This document shows, piece after piece, positions 1 to 11,200 of a DNA stretch of 64,000 nucleotides. The stretch is from contig NC_064045.1 in NCBI RefSeq assembly GCF_932526225.1, forward strand, positions 16,054,442 to 16,118,441, read 5' to 3'. The translations under genes and the position numbers were made by a program. This stretch comes from Nematostella vectensis (lineage: Eukaryota > Cnidaria > Anthozoa > Actiniaria > Edwardsiidae). The notes beneath the pieces are model-generated. The model saw nothing but the letters and a program-made list of their open reading frames with translations. It was not told where the DNA came from and searched no databases. How positions within the stretch are numbered: the first letter of the stretch is position 1; each line of letters starts with the position of its first letter.

Positions 1-124
1 ATCAAGTTTTCCAAGGAATCTAGTTAGTTCTTGTGTGCATAAAATATGTACAGGATCCTGAACAAAGCATGAGCACATCAAAGATGCTGAGAGTACATAA
101 AAATGTCCCTATACCTTCTTTTTA

Positions 125-134
125 TGTCATGACA
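125..134. repeat. 10-bp palindrome TGTCATGACA
   Basis: A perfect dyad present in nearly every monomer at the same place. One unit has an extra ATGA here (about 23067-23080), and units near 50895 and 55272 read ATATCATGAC, which weakens the dyad. It could be a protein-binding site; no function can be assigned. Confidence 0.6.
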
Positions 135-156
135 CACCAAGAACAGTATAATTAAG

Positions 157-164
157 TATCGATA
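157..164. repeat. 8-bp palindrome TATCGATA (ClaI core)
   Basis: A perfect dyad just before the A-rich tract in most units. It is the place where the SINE lies at 58.59 and 62.23 kb: the sequence breaks after GTATC and resumes at ATCGATATTT. Some units have TATCGCTA (near 3971 and 8886) or AATATCGATATT (59.5-60.1 kb). Confidence 0.6.
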
Positions 165-192
165 TTAAAAAAAAAAATAAAGAAAAAAAATA
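165..192 (-). terminator. A-rich tract, T-runs on minus strand; possible Pol III terminator
   Basis: This is a run of A broken by TAAAG in the pattern A(8-14)-TAAAG-A(6-9)-TA. On the minus strand it becomes runs of at least four T directly after the tRNA-like module, which is the arrangement Pol III uses to stop. It is the main source of monomer length variation. Variants include AATAATAAAG with an interrupting C (13 units between 4.5 and 21 kb), CAAATAAAG (near 29631, 34549, 49304 and 53681) and loss of the TAAAG spacer near 24717. Terminator function is inferred from position only. Confidence 0.5.
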
Positions 193-269
193 GGCTATCA
201 GCGGGAATCGAACCCGGGTCGCTGCGGTAGTAGTCAACTGCCCGCAACGAAAGACTAACGTGGCATTGC
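193..269 (-). pseudogene. tRNA-like module with intact B-box (one per monomer)
   Basis: On the minus strand this reads as a 77-nt tRNA-like sequence. The B-box GGTTCGATTCC (204-214) matches the Pol III consensus, and the T-arm has a 7-nt TTCGATT loop with four of five stem pairs. An anticodon-loop-like CTACTAA would give anticodon ACT, but its stem pairs at only two of five positions, the acceptor ends pair at about four of seven, and the D-arm and A-box are poor. It is therefore a tRNA-derived relic or promoter cassette, not a working tRNA. It recurs in every unit about 140 bp after the BamHI mark. Three main anticodon-arm variants occur (plus strand GCTGCGGTAG, GCTGCGTTAG, GTTGCGTTAG). The parent tRNA is not clear. 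Confidence 0.7.
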
Positions 270-280
270 TGAAGGGAATT

Positions 281-294
281 GTAATGAAAATTAC
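281..294. repeat. GTAAT-GAAA-ATTAC hairpin
   Basis: This is a perfect 5-bp inverted repeat around GAAA, just upstream of the tRNA-like module when read on the minus strand. Units with AGTAATG instead of TGTAATG can pair a sixth base. A few units break or alter it (near 25370, 32471, 51603 and 63832). It is short enough that it may have no function. Confidence 0.5.
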
Positions 295-346
295 TTTTAA
301 TACTATTGGTATCGTAAACTATCCCAAGCAAAGTCACCATCGGATT

Positions 347-411
347 GGAGGTTACATTCGGGAAAAGCTTCAGGGTTACATTCGGGAATTTGTTTTACGA
401 GTGTAACCTCC
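347..411. repeat. Large inverted repeat, 14-bp arms (hairpin)
   Basis: The left arm GGAGGTTACATTCG (347-360) and right arm CGAGTGTAACCTCC (398-411) are complementary at 13 of 14 positions, with the outer 10 perfect. The loop is 37 bp and holds a HindIII site and a second copy of the GGTTACATTCGGGA motif. The structure is kept in almost all units. Exceptions include the unit near 23850 (loop shortened by 24 bp), units near 15689 and 16238 (ACAAGTGTAACC) and units near 3625 and 8540 (GGTTACAATCGG in the left arm). Confidence 0.8.
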
Positions 412-467
412 AAAAGGTTACAATCAATAATTTTTTTCCGAATGTAAATTCCAAAAAGTATCATTAG
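350..467. repeat. Cluster of six GGTTACATTCGGGA-like motifs in both orientations
   Basis: Two exact direct copies lie at 350-363 and 374-387. They are followed by an inverted partial copy (398-408), a direct partial copy GGTTACAATC (416-425), an inverted partial copy TCCGAATGTAA (437-447) and a weak direct copy near 458-467 (GTAACATTAGG in most units). The cluster may have grown from one short motif by duplication and inversion. It offers several alternative hairpins and could be an array of protein-binding sites. Confidence 0.7.
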
Positions 468-513
468 GAAAAATAAAACAGTATACTCGGAAAAAAAAGT
501 ATATCAATCTATC

Positions 514-526
514 GAGCGCTATGCTC
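514..526. repeat. GAGC/GCTC short hairpin
   Basis: A 4-bp stem around GCTAT, conserved in most monomers shortly before the next BamHI mark. Changes that break it include GTGC in units near 29420, 34340, 35440 and 41445, and AATC near 16355. Confidence 0.4.
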
Positions 527-1141
527 TATGTTAGAATCTACTTAATCAAGTTTTCCAAGGAATCTAGTTAGTTCTTGTGTGCATAAAATATGTACAGGAT
601 CCTGAACAAAGCATGAGCACATCAAAGATGCTGAGAGTACATAAAAATGTCCCTATACCTTCTTTTTATGTCATGACACACCAAGAACAGTATAATTAAG
701 TATCGATATTAAAAAAAAAAAATAAAGAAAAAAAATAGGCTATCAGCGGGAATCGAACCCGGGTCGCTGCGGTAGTAGTCAACTGCCCGCAACGAAAGAC
801 TAACGTGGCATTGCTGAAGGGAATTGTAATGAAAATTACTTTTAATACTATTGGTATCGTAAACTATCCCAAGCAAAGTCACCATCGGATTGGAGGTTAC
901 ATTCGGGAAAAGCTTCAGGGTTACATTCGGGAATTTGTTTTACGAGTGTAACCTCCAAAAGGTTACAATCAATAATTTTTTTCCGAATGTAAATTCCAAA
1001 AAGTAACATTAGGAAAAATAAAGCAGTATACTCGGAAAAAAAGGTATATCAATCTATCGAGCGCTATGCTCTATGTTAGAATCTACTTAATCAAGTTTTC
1101 CAAGGAATCTAGTTAGTTCTTGTGTGCATAAAATATGTACA

Positions 1142-3322
1142 GGATCCTGAACAAAGCATGAGCACATCAAAGATGCTGAGAGTACATAAAAATGTCCCTA
1201 TACCTTCTTTTTATGTCATGACACACCAAGAACAGTATAATTAGGTATCGATATTTAAAAAAAAAAATAAAGAAAAAAATAGGCTATCAGCGGGAATCGA
1301 ACCCGGGTCGCTGCGGTAGTAGTCAAGTGCCCGCAACGAAAGACTAACGTGGCATTGCTGAAGGGAATTGTAATGAAAATTACTTTTAATACTATTGGTA
1401 TCGTAAACTATCCCAAGCAAAGTCACCATCGGATTGGAGGTTACATTCGGGAAAAGCTTCAGGGTTACATTCGGGACTTTGTTTTACGAGTGTAACCTCC
1501 AAAAGGTTACAATCAATAATTTTTTTCCGAATGTAAATTCCAAAAAGTAACATTAGGAAAAATAAAACAGTATACTCGGAAAAAAAGGTATATCAATCTA
1601 TCGAGCGCTATGCTCTATGTTAGAATCTACTTAGTCAAGTTATCCAAGGAATCTAGTTAGTTCTTGTGTGCATAAAATATGTACAGGATCCTGAACAAAG
1701 CATGAGCACATCAAAGATGCTGAGAGTACATAAAAATGTCCCTATACCTTCTTTTTATGTCATGACACACCAAGAACAGTATAATTAAGTATCGATATTT
1801 TAAAAAAAAAAATAAAGAAAAAAAAATAGGCTATCAGCGGGAATCGAACCCGGGTCGTTGCGTTAGTAGTCAAGTGCCCGCAACGAAAGACTAACGTGGC
1901 ATTGCTGAAGGGAATAGTAATGAAAATTACTTTTAATACTATTGGTATCGTAAACTATCCCAAGCAAAGTCAACATCGGACTGGAGGTTACATTCGGGAA
2001 AAGCTTCAGGGTTACATTCGGGAATTTGTTTTACGAGTGTAACCCCCAAAAGGTTACAATCAATAATTTTTTTTCCGAATGTAAATTCCAAAAAGTAACA
2101 TTAGGAAAAATAAAACAGTATACTCGGAAAAAAAGGTATATCAATCTATCGAGCGCTATGCTCTATGTTAGAATCTACTTAATCAAGTTATCCAAGGAAT
2201 CTAGTTAGTTCTTGTGTGCATAAAATATGTACAGGATCCTGAACAAAGCATGAGCACATCAAAGATGCTGAGAGTACATAAAAATGTCCCTATGCCTTCT
2301 TTTCATGTCATGACACACCAAGAACAGTATAATTAAGTATCGATATTTAAAAAAAAAATAAAGAAAAAAATAGGCTAAAAGCGGGAATCGAACCCGGGTC
2401 GCTGCGGTAGTAGTCAAGTGCCCGCAACGAAAGACTAACGTGGCATTGCTGAAGGGAATTGTAATGAAAATTACTTTTAATACTATTGGTATCGTAAACT
2501 ATCCCAAGCAAAGTCACCATCGGATTGGAGGTTACATTCGGGAAAAGCTTCAGGGTTACATTCGGGACTTTGTTTTACGAGTGTAACCTCCAAAAGGTTA
2601 CAATCAATAATTTTTTTCCGAATGTAAATTCCAAAAAGTAACATTAGGAAAAATAAAACAGTATACTCGGAAAAAAAGGTATATCAATCTATCGAGCGCT
2701 ATGCTCTATGTTAGAATCTACTTAGTCAAGTTATCCAAGGAATCTAGTTAGTTCTTGTGTGCATAAAATATGTACAGGATCCTGAACAAAGCATGAGCAC
2801 ATCAAAGATGCTGAGAGTACATAAAAATGTCCCTATACCTTCTTTTTATGTCATGACACACCAAGAACAGTATAATTAAGTATCGATATTTAAAAAAAAA
2901 AATAAAGAAAAAAAATAGGCTATCAGCGGGAATCGAACCCGGGTCGTTGCGTTAGTAGTCAAGTGCCCGCAACGAAAGACTAACGTGGCATTGCTGAAGG
3001 GAATAGTAATGAAAATTACTTTTAATACTATTGGTATCGTAAACTATCCCAAGCAAAGTCACCATCGGATTGGAGGTTACATTCGGGAAAAGCTTCAGGG
3101 TTACATTCGGGAATTTGTTTTACGAGTGTAACCTCCAAAAGGTTACAATCAATAATTTTTTTTCCGAATGTAAATTCCAAAAAGTAACATTAGGAAAAAT
3201 AAAACAGTATACTCGGAAAAAAAGGTATATCAATCTATCGAGCGCTATGCTCTATGTTAGAATCTACTTAATCAAGTTATCCAAGGAATCTAGTTAGTTC
3301 TTGTGTGCATAAAATATGTACA
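1142..3322. repeat. Dimeric higher-order repeat, two copies of ~1091 bp
   Basis: Units 3-4 (1142-2233) and 5-6 (2234-3322) form a two-monomer repeat. Units 3 and 5 share GGGACTTTG in the hairpin loop and GCTGCGGTAG in the tRNA-like module. Units 4 and 6 share GTTGCGTTAG and GAATAGTAATG. Spacings between equivalent marks are 1092 and 1091 bp. Confidence 0.75.
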
Positions 3323-6300
3323 GGATCCTGAACAAAGCATGAGCACATCAAAGATCCTGAGAGTACATAAAAATGTCCCTATGCCTTCTTTTTATGTCAT
3401 GACACACCAAGAACAGTATAATTAAGTATCGATATTTAAAAAAAAAATAAAGAAAAAAATAGGCTATCAGCGGGAATCGAACCCGGGTCGCTGCGGTAGT
3501 AGTCAAGTGCCCGCAACGAAAGACTAACGTGGCATTGCTGAAGGGAATTGTAATGAAAATTACTTTTAATACTATTGGTATCGTAAACTATCCCAAGCAA
3601 AGTCACCATCGGACTGGAGGTTACAATCGGGAAAAGCTTTAGGGTTACATTCGGGAATTTGTTTTACGAGTGTAACCTCCAAAAGGTTACAATCTATAAT
3701 TTTTTTCCGAATGTAAATTCCAAAAAGTAACATTAGGAAAAATAAAACAGTATACTCTGAAAAAAAATTATATCAATCTATCGAGCGCTATGCTCTATGT
3801 TAGAATCTACTTAATCAAGTTTTCCAAGGAATCTAGTTAGTTCTTGTGTGCATAAAATATGTACAGGATCCTGAACAAAGCATGAGCACATCAAAGATGC
3901 TGAGAGTACATAAAAATGTTCCTATACCTTCTTTTTATGTCATGACACACCAAGAACAGTATAATTAAGTATCGCTATTTAAAAAAAAATAAAGAAAAAA
4001 ATAGGCTATCAGCGGGAATCGAACCCGGGTCGCTGCGGTAGTAGTCAAGTGCCCGCAACGAAAGACTAACGTGGCATTGCTGAAGGGAATTGTAATGAAA
4101 ATTACTTTTAATACTATTGGTATCGTAAACTATCCCAAGCAAAGTCACCATCGGATTGGAGGTTACATTCGGGAAAAGCTTCAGGGTTACATTCGGGAAT
4201 TTGTTTTACGAGTGTAACCTCCAAAAGGTTACAATCAATAATTTTTTTCCAAATGTAAATTCCAAAAAGTAACATTAGGAAAAATAAAACAGTATACTCG
4301 GAAAAAAGGTATATCAATCTATCGAGCGCTATGCTCTATGTTAGAATCTACTTAATCAAGTTATCCAAGGAATCTAGTTAGTTCTTGTGTGCATAAAATA
4401 TGTACAGGATCCTGAACAAAGCATGAGCACATCAAAGATGCTGAGAGTACATAAAAATGTCCCTATACCTTCTTTTTATGTCATGACACACCAAGAACAG
4501 TATAATTAAGTATCGATATTTAAAAAAAAATAATAAAGAAAAACAAAATAGGCTATCAGCGGGAATCGAACCCGGGTCGCTGCGTTAGTAGTCAAGTGCC
4601 CGCAACGAAAGACTAACGTGGCATTGATGAAGGGAATTGTAATGAAAATTACTTTTGATACTATTGGTATCGTAAACTATCCCAAGCAAAGTCACCATCG
4701 GACTGGAGGTTACATTCGGGAAAAGCTTTAGGGTTACATTCGGGAATTTGTTTTACGAGTGTAACCTCCAAAAGGTTACAATCGATAATTTTTTTTCCGA
4801 ATGTAAATTCCAAAAAGTAACATTAGGAAAAATAAAACAGTATACTCGGAAAAAAAGGTATATCAATCTATCGAGCGCTATGCTCTATTTTAGAATCTAC
4901 TTAATCAAGTTATCCAAGGAATCTAGTTAGTTCTTGTGTGCATAAAATATGTACAGGATCCGGAACAAAGCATGAGCACATCAAAGATGCTGAGAGTACA
5001 TCAAAATGTCCCTATACCTTCTTTTTATGTCATGACACACCAAGAACAGTATAATTGAGTATCGATATTTAAAAAAAAAATAAAGAAAAAAAAAAGGCTA
5101 TCAGCGGGAATCGAACCCGGGTCGTTGCGTTAGTAGTCAAGTGCCCGCAACGAAAGACTAACGTGGCATTGCTGAAGGGAATCGTAATGAAAATTACTTT
5201 TAATACTATTGGTATCGTAAACTATCCCAAGCAAAGTCAACATCGGACTGGAGGTTACATTCGGGAAAAGCTTCAGGGTTACATTCGGGAATTTGTTTTA
5301 CGAGTGTAACCGCCAAAAGGTTACAATCAATATTTTTTTTCCGAATGTAAATTCCAAAAAGTAACATTAGGAAAAATAAAAACAGTATACTCGGAAAAAA
5401 AGGTATATCAATCTATCGAGCGCTATGCTCTATGTTAGAATCTACTTAATCAAGTTATCCAAGGAATCTAGTTAGTTCTTGTGCGCATAAAATATGTACA
5501 GGATCCTGAACAAAGCATGAGCACATCAAAGATGCTGAGAGTACATAAACATATCCCTATACCTTCTTTTTATGTCATGACACACCAAGAACAGTATAAT
5601 TAAGTATCGATATTTAAAAAAAAAATAAAGAAAAAAAAATAGGCTATCAGCGGGAATCGAACCCGGGTCGCTGCGGTAGTAGTCAAGTGCCCGCAACGAA
5701 AGACTAACGTGGCATTGCTGAAGGGAATTGTAATGAAAATTACTTTTAATACTATTGGTATCGTAAACTATCCCAAGCAAAGTCACCATCGGACTGGAGG
5801 TTACATTCGGGAAAAGCTTTAGGGTTACATTCGGGAATTTGTTTTACGAGTGTAACCTCCAAAAGGTTACAATCGATAATTTTTTTTCCGAATGTAAATT
5901 CCTAAAAGTAACATTAGGAAAAATAAAACAGTATACTCGGAAAAAAAGGTATATCAATCTATCGAGCGCTATGCTCTATGTTAGAATCTACTTAATCAAG
6001 TTATCCAAGGAATCTAGTTAGTTCTTGTGTGCATAAAATATGTACAGGATCCTGAACAAAGCATGAGCACATCAAAGATGCTGAGAGTACATAAAAATGT
6101 CCCTATACCTTCTTTTTATGTCATGACACAACAAGAACAGTATAATAAAGTATCGATATTTAAAAAAAAAATAAAGAAAAAAAAATAGGCTATCAGCGGG
6201 AATCGAACCCGGGTCGTTGCGTTAGTAGTCAAGTGCCCGCAACGAAAGACTAACGTGGCATTGCTGAAGGGAATCGTAATGAAAATTACTTTTAATACTA

Positions 6301-8236
6301 TTGGTATCGTAAACTATCCCAAGCAAAGTCAACATTGGACTGGAGGTTACATTCGGGAAAAGCTTCAGGGTTACATTCGGGAATTTGTTTTACGAGTGTA
6401 ACCTCCAAAAGGTTACAATCAATAATTTTTTTTCCGAATGTAAATTCCAAAAAGTAACATTAGGAAAAATAAAACAGTATACTCGGAAAAAAAGGTATAT
6501 CAATCTATCGAGCGCTATGCTCTATGTTAGAATCTACTTAATCAAGTTATCCAAGGAATCTAGTTAGTTCTTGTGCGCATAAAATATGTACAGGATCCTG
6601 AACAAAGCATGAGCACATCAAAGATGCTGAGAGTACATAAAAATGTCCCTATACCTTCTTTTTATGTCATGACACACCAAGAACAGTATAATTAAGTATC
6701 GATATTTAAAAAAAAATAATAAAGAAAAACAAAATAGGCTATCAGCGGGAATCGAACCCGGGTCGCTGCGTTAGTAGTCAAGTGCCCGCAACGAAAGACT
6801 AACGTGGCATTGATGAAGGGAATAGTAATGAAAATTACTTTTAATACTATTGGTATCGTAAACTATCCCAAGCAAAGTCAACATCGGACTGGAGGTTACA
6901 TTCGGGAAAAGCTTCAGGGTTACATTCGGGAATTTGTTTTACGAGTGTAACCTCCAAAAGGTTACAATCAATAATTTTTTTTCCGAATGTAAATTCCAAA
7001 AAGTAACATTAGGAAAAATAAAACAGTATACTCGGAAAAAAAGGTATATCAATCTATCGAGCGCTATGCTCTATGTTAGAATCTACTTAATCAAGTTATC
7101 CAAGGAATCTAGTTAGTTCTTGTGCGCATAAAATATGTACAGGATCCTGAACAAAGCATGAGCACATCAAAGATGCTGAGAGTACATAAAAATGTCCCTA
7201 TACCTTCTTTTTATGTCATGACACACCAAGAACAGTATAATTAAGTATCGATATTTAAAAAAAAATAATAAAGAAAAACAAAATAGGCTATCAGCGGGAA
7301 TCGAACCCGGGTCGCTGCGTTAGTAGTCAAGTGCCCGCAACGAAAGACTAACGTGGCATTGATGAAGGGAATAGTAATGAAAATTACTTTTAATACTATT
7401 GGTATCGTAAACTATCCCAAGCAAAGTCAACATCGGACTGGAGGTTACATTCGGGAAAAGCTTCAGGGTTACATTCGGGAATTTGTTTTACGAGTGTAAC
7501 CTCCAAAAGGTTACAATCAATAATTTTTTTTCCGAATGTAAATTCCAAAAAGTAACATTAGGAAAAATAAAACAGTATACTCGGAAAAAAAGGTATATCA
7601 ATCTATCGAGCGCTATGCTCTATGTTAGAATCTACTTAATCAAGTTATCCAAGGAATCTAGTTAGTTCTTGTGTGCATAAAATATGTACAGGATCCTGAA
7701 CAAAGCATGAGCACATCAAAGATGCTGAGAGTACATAAAAATGTCCCTATACCTTCTTTTTATGTCATGACACACCAAGAACAGTATAATTAAGTATCGA
7801 TATTTAAAAAAAAAATAAAGAAAAAAAAATAGGCTATCAGCGGGAATCGAACCCGGGTCGCTGCGTTAGTAGTCAAGTGCCCGCAACGAAAGACTAACGT
7901 GGCATTGCTGAAGGGAATCGTAATGAAAATTACTTTTAATACTATTGGTATCGTAAACTATCCCAAGCAAAGTCAACATCGGACTGGAGGTTACATTCGG
8001 GAAAAGCTTTAGGGTTACATTCGGGAATTTGTTTTACGAGTGTAACCTCCAAAAGGTTACAATCAATAATTTTTTTTCCGAATGTAAATTCCAAAAAGTA
8101 ACATTAGGAAAAATAAAACAGTATACTCGGAAAAAAAGGTATATCAATCTATCGAGCGCTATGCTCTATGTTAGAATCTACTTAATCAAGTTATCCAAGG
8201 AATCTAGTTAGTTCTTGTGTGCATAAAATATGTACA
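3323..8236. repeat. 9-monomer higher-order repeat, copy 1 (4.91 kb)
   Basis: Units 7-15 show mark spacings of 543, 541, 549, 545, 546, 546, 549, 549 and 546, which recur in the same order in the next nine units. Diagnostic variants also recur 4915 bp downstream: AAGATCCTGAG with TATGCC at the start, TACTCTGAAAAAAAATTATATC in unit 7, TATCGCTATTT in unit 8, GGATCCGGAAC in unit 10 and the AATAATAAAG tracts. Confidence 0.9.
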
Positions 8237-11200
8237 GGATCCTGAACAAAGCATGAGCACATCAAAGATCCTGAGAGTACATAAAAATGTCCCTATGCCT
8301 TCTTTTTATGTCATGACACACCAAGAACAGTATAATTAAGTATCGATATTTAAAAAAAAAAATAAAGAAAAAAATAGGCTATCAGCGGGAATCGAACCCG
8401 GGTCGCTGCGGTAGTAGTCAAGTGCCCGCAACGAAAGACTAACGTGGCATTGCTGAAGGGAATTGTAATGAAAATTACTTTTAATACTATTGGTATCGTA
8501 AACTATCCCAAGCAAAGTCACCATCGGACTGGAGGTTACAATCGGGAAAAGCTTTAGGGTTACATTCGGGAATTTGTTTTACGAGTGTAACCTCCAAAAG
8601 GTTACAATCTATAATTTTTTTCCGAATGTAAATTCCAAAAAGTAACATTAGGAAAAATAAAACAGTATACTCTGAAAAAAAATTATATCAATCTATCGAG
8701 CGCTATGCTCTATGTTAGAATCTACTTAATCAAGTTTTCCAAGGAATCTAGTTAGTTCTTGTGTGCATAAAATATGTACAGGATCCTGAACAAAGCATGA
8801 GCACATCAAAGATGCTGAGAGTACATAAAAATGTTCCTATACCTTCTTTTTATGTCATGACACACCAAGAACAGTATAATTAAGTATCGCTATTTAAAAA
8901 AAAATAAAGAAAAAAATAGGCTATCAGCGGGAATCGAACCCGGGTCGCTGCGGTAGTAGTCAAGTGCCCGCAACGAAAGACTAACGTGGCATTGCTGAAG
9001 GGAATTGTAATGAAAATTACTTTTAATACTATTGGTATCGTAAACTATCCCAAGCAAAGTCACCATCGGATTGGAGGTTACATTCGGGAAAAGCTTCAGG
9101 GTTACATTCGGGAATTTGTTTTACGAGTGTAACCTCCAAAAGGTTACAATCAATAATTTTTTTCCGAATGTAAATTCCAAAAAGTAACATTAGGAAAAAT
9201 AAAACAGTATACTCGGAAAAAAGGTATATCAATCTATCGAGCGCTATGCTCTATGTTAGAATCTACTTAATCAAGTTATCCAAGGAATCTAGTTAGTTCT
9301 TGTGTGCATAAAATATGTACAGGATCCTGAACAAAGCATGAGCACATCAAAGATGCTGAGAGTACATAAAAATGTCCCTATACCTTCTTTTTATGTCATG
9401 ACACACCAAGAACAGTATAATTAAGTATCGATATTTAAAAAAAAATAATAAAGAAAAACAAAATAGGCTATCAGCGGGAATCGAACCCGGGTCGCTGCGT
9501 TAGTAGTCAAGTGCCCGCAACGAAAGACTAACGTGGCATTGATGAAGGGAATTGTAATGAAAATTACTTTTGATACTATTGGTATCGTAAACTATCCCAA
9601 GCAAAGTCACCATCGGACTGGAGGTTACATTCGGGAAAAGCTTTAGGGTTACATTCGGGAATTTGTTTTACGAGTGTAACCTCCAAAAGGTTACAATCGA
9701 TAATTTTTTTTCCGAATGTAAATTCCAAAAAGTAACATTAGGAAAAATAAAACAGTATACTCGGAAAAAAAGGTATATCAATCTATCGAGCGCTATGCTC
9801 TATTTTAGAATCTACTTAATCAAGTTATCCAAGGAATCTAGTTAGTTCTTGTGTGCATAAAATATGTACAGGATCCGGAACAAAGCATGAGCACATCAAA
9901 GATGCTGAGAGTACATCAAAATGTCCCTATACCTTCTTTTTATGTCATGACACACCAAGAACAGTTTAATTGAGTATCGATATTTAAAAAAAAAATAAAG
10001 AAAAAAAAAAGGCTATCAGCGGGAATCGAACCCGGGTCGTTGCGTTAGTAGTCAAGTGCCCGCAACGAAAGACTAACGTGGCATTGCTAAAGGGAATCGT
10101 AATGAAAATTACTTTTAATACTATTGGTATCGTAAACTATCCCAAGCAAAGTCAACATCGGACTGGAGGTTACATTCGGGAAAAGCTTCAGGGTTACATT
10201 CGGGAATTTGTTTTACGAGTGTAACCGCCAAAAGGTTACAATCAATATTTTTTTTCCGAATGTAAATTCCAAAAAGTAACATTAGGAAAAATAAAAACAG
10301 TATACTCGGAAAAAAAGGTATATCAATCTATCGAGCGCTATGCTCTATGTTAGAATCTACTTAATCAAGTTATCCAAGGAATCTAGTTAGTTCTTGTGCG
10401 CATAAAATATGTACAGGATCCTGAACAAAGCATGAGCACATCAAAGATGCTGAGAGTACATAAAAATATCCCTATACCTTCTTTTTATGTCATGACACAC
10501 CAAGAACAGTATAATTAAGTATCGATATTTAAAAAAAAAATAAAGAAAAAAAAATAGGCTATCAGCGGGAATCGAACCCGGGTCGCTGCGGTAGTAGTCA
10601 AGTGCCCGCAACGAAAGACTAACGTGGCATTGCTGAAGGGAATTGTAATGAAAATTACTTTTAATACTATTGGTATCGTAAACTATCCCAAGCAAAGTCA
10701 CCATCGGACTGGAGGTTACATTCGGGAAAAGCTTTAGGGTTACATTCGGGAATTTGTTTTACGAGTGTAACCTCCAAAAGGTTACAATCGATAATTTTTT
10801 TTCCGAATGCAAATTCCTAAAAGTAACATTAGGAAAAATAAAACAGTATACTCGGAAAAAAAGGTATATCAATCTATCGAGCGCTATGCTCTATGTTAGA
10901 ATCTACTTAATCAAGTTATCCAAGGAATCTAGTTAGTTCTTGTGTGCATAAAATATGTACAGGATCCTGAACAAAGCATGAGCACATCAAAGATGCTGAG
11001 AGTACATAAAAATGTCCCTATACCTTCTTTTTATGTCATGACACAACAAGAACAGTATAATAAAGTATCGATATTTAAAAAAAAAATAAAGAAAAAAAAA
11101 TAGGCTATCAGCGGGAATCGAACCCGGGTCGTTGCGTTAGTAGTCATATGCCCGCAACGAAAGACTAACGTGGCATTGCTGAAGGGAATCGTAATGAAAA

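Larger units (their letters stand above)
53..596. repeat. Reference satellite monomer (unit 1) and internal map
   Basis: This first complete BamHI-to-BamHI unit serves as a map for all others. Relative to the BamHI site it holds a TGTCATGACA palindrome at about +72, a TATCGATA palindrome at +104, an A-rich tract at +113 to +139, a minus-strand tRNA-like module at +140 to +216, a GTAAT/ATTAC hairpin at +228, a GGTTAC-motif cluster with a large hairpin at +294 to +414, an A/T-rich stretch, and a GAGC/GCTC hairpin at +461. Adding these offsets to any mark places the same elements in that unit within a few bases; A-run length shifts them. Most units also carry a HindIII site (AAGCTT) inside the large hairpin loop and a CCCGGG in the tRNA-like module. 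Confidence 0.93.

Noticed and set aside
235-256. CENP-B-box-like sequence (minus CTTTCGTTGCGGGCA)
   Set aside because: TTCG and CGGG are both present, but the spacing between them is several bases too short for the known box, so I do not call a centromere-protein site.
193-269. Functional tRNA gene (anticodon ACT)
   Set aside because: The acceptor, D and anticodon stems pair too poorly in all classes of the module; only the T-arm and B-box are sound.
5526-5789. Minus-strand 62-87-codon frames through the tRNA-like module
   Set aside because: They start at a real ATG but run through the tRNA-like DNA and end in a phenylalanine-rich stretch coded by the A/T tract; the frame changes with A-run length between units.
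6385-6567. Recurring 60-codon plus-strand reading frame (FYECNLQKVT...), seen in about half of the monomers
   Set aside because: It begins at TTG, not ATG, recurs only because the DNA repeats, is broken in many units by T-run length changes, and its content reflects the hairpin and A-rich tracts. There is no ribosome-binding or protein-family signal.
6805-6835. Hammerhead-ribozyme-like TTGATGA...GAAA in units with GCATTGATGAAGG
   Set aside because: The core needs CTGANGA and a stem II between the two boxes; the C is missing and the intervening bases do not pair.
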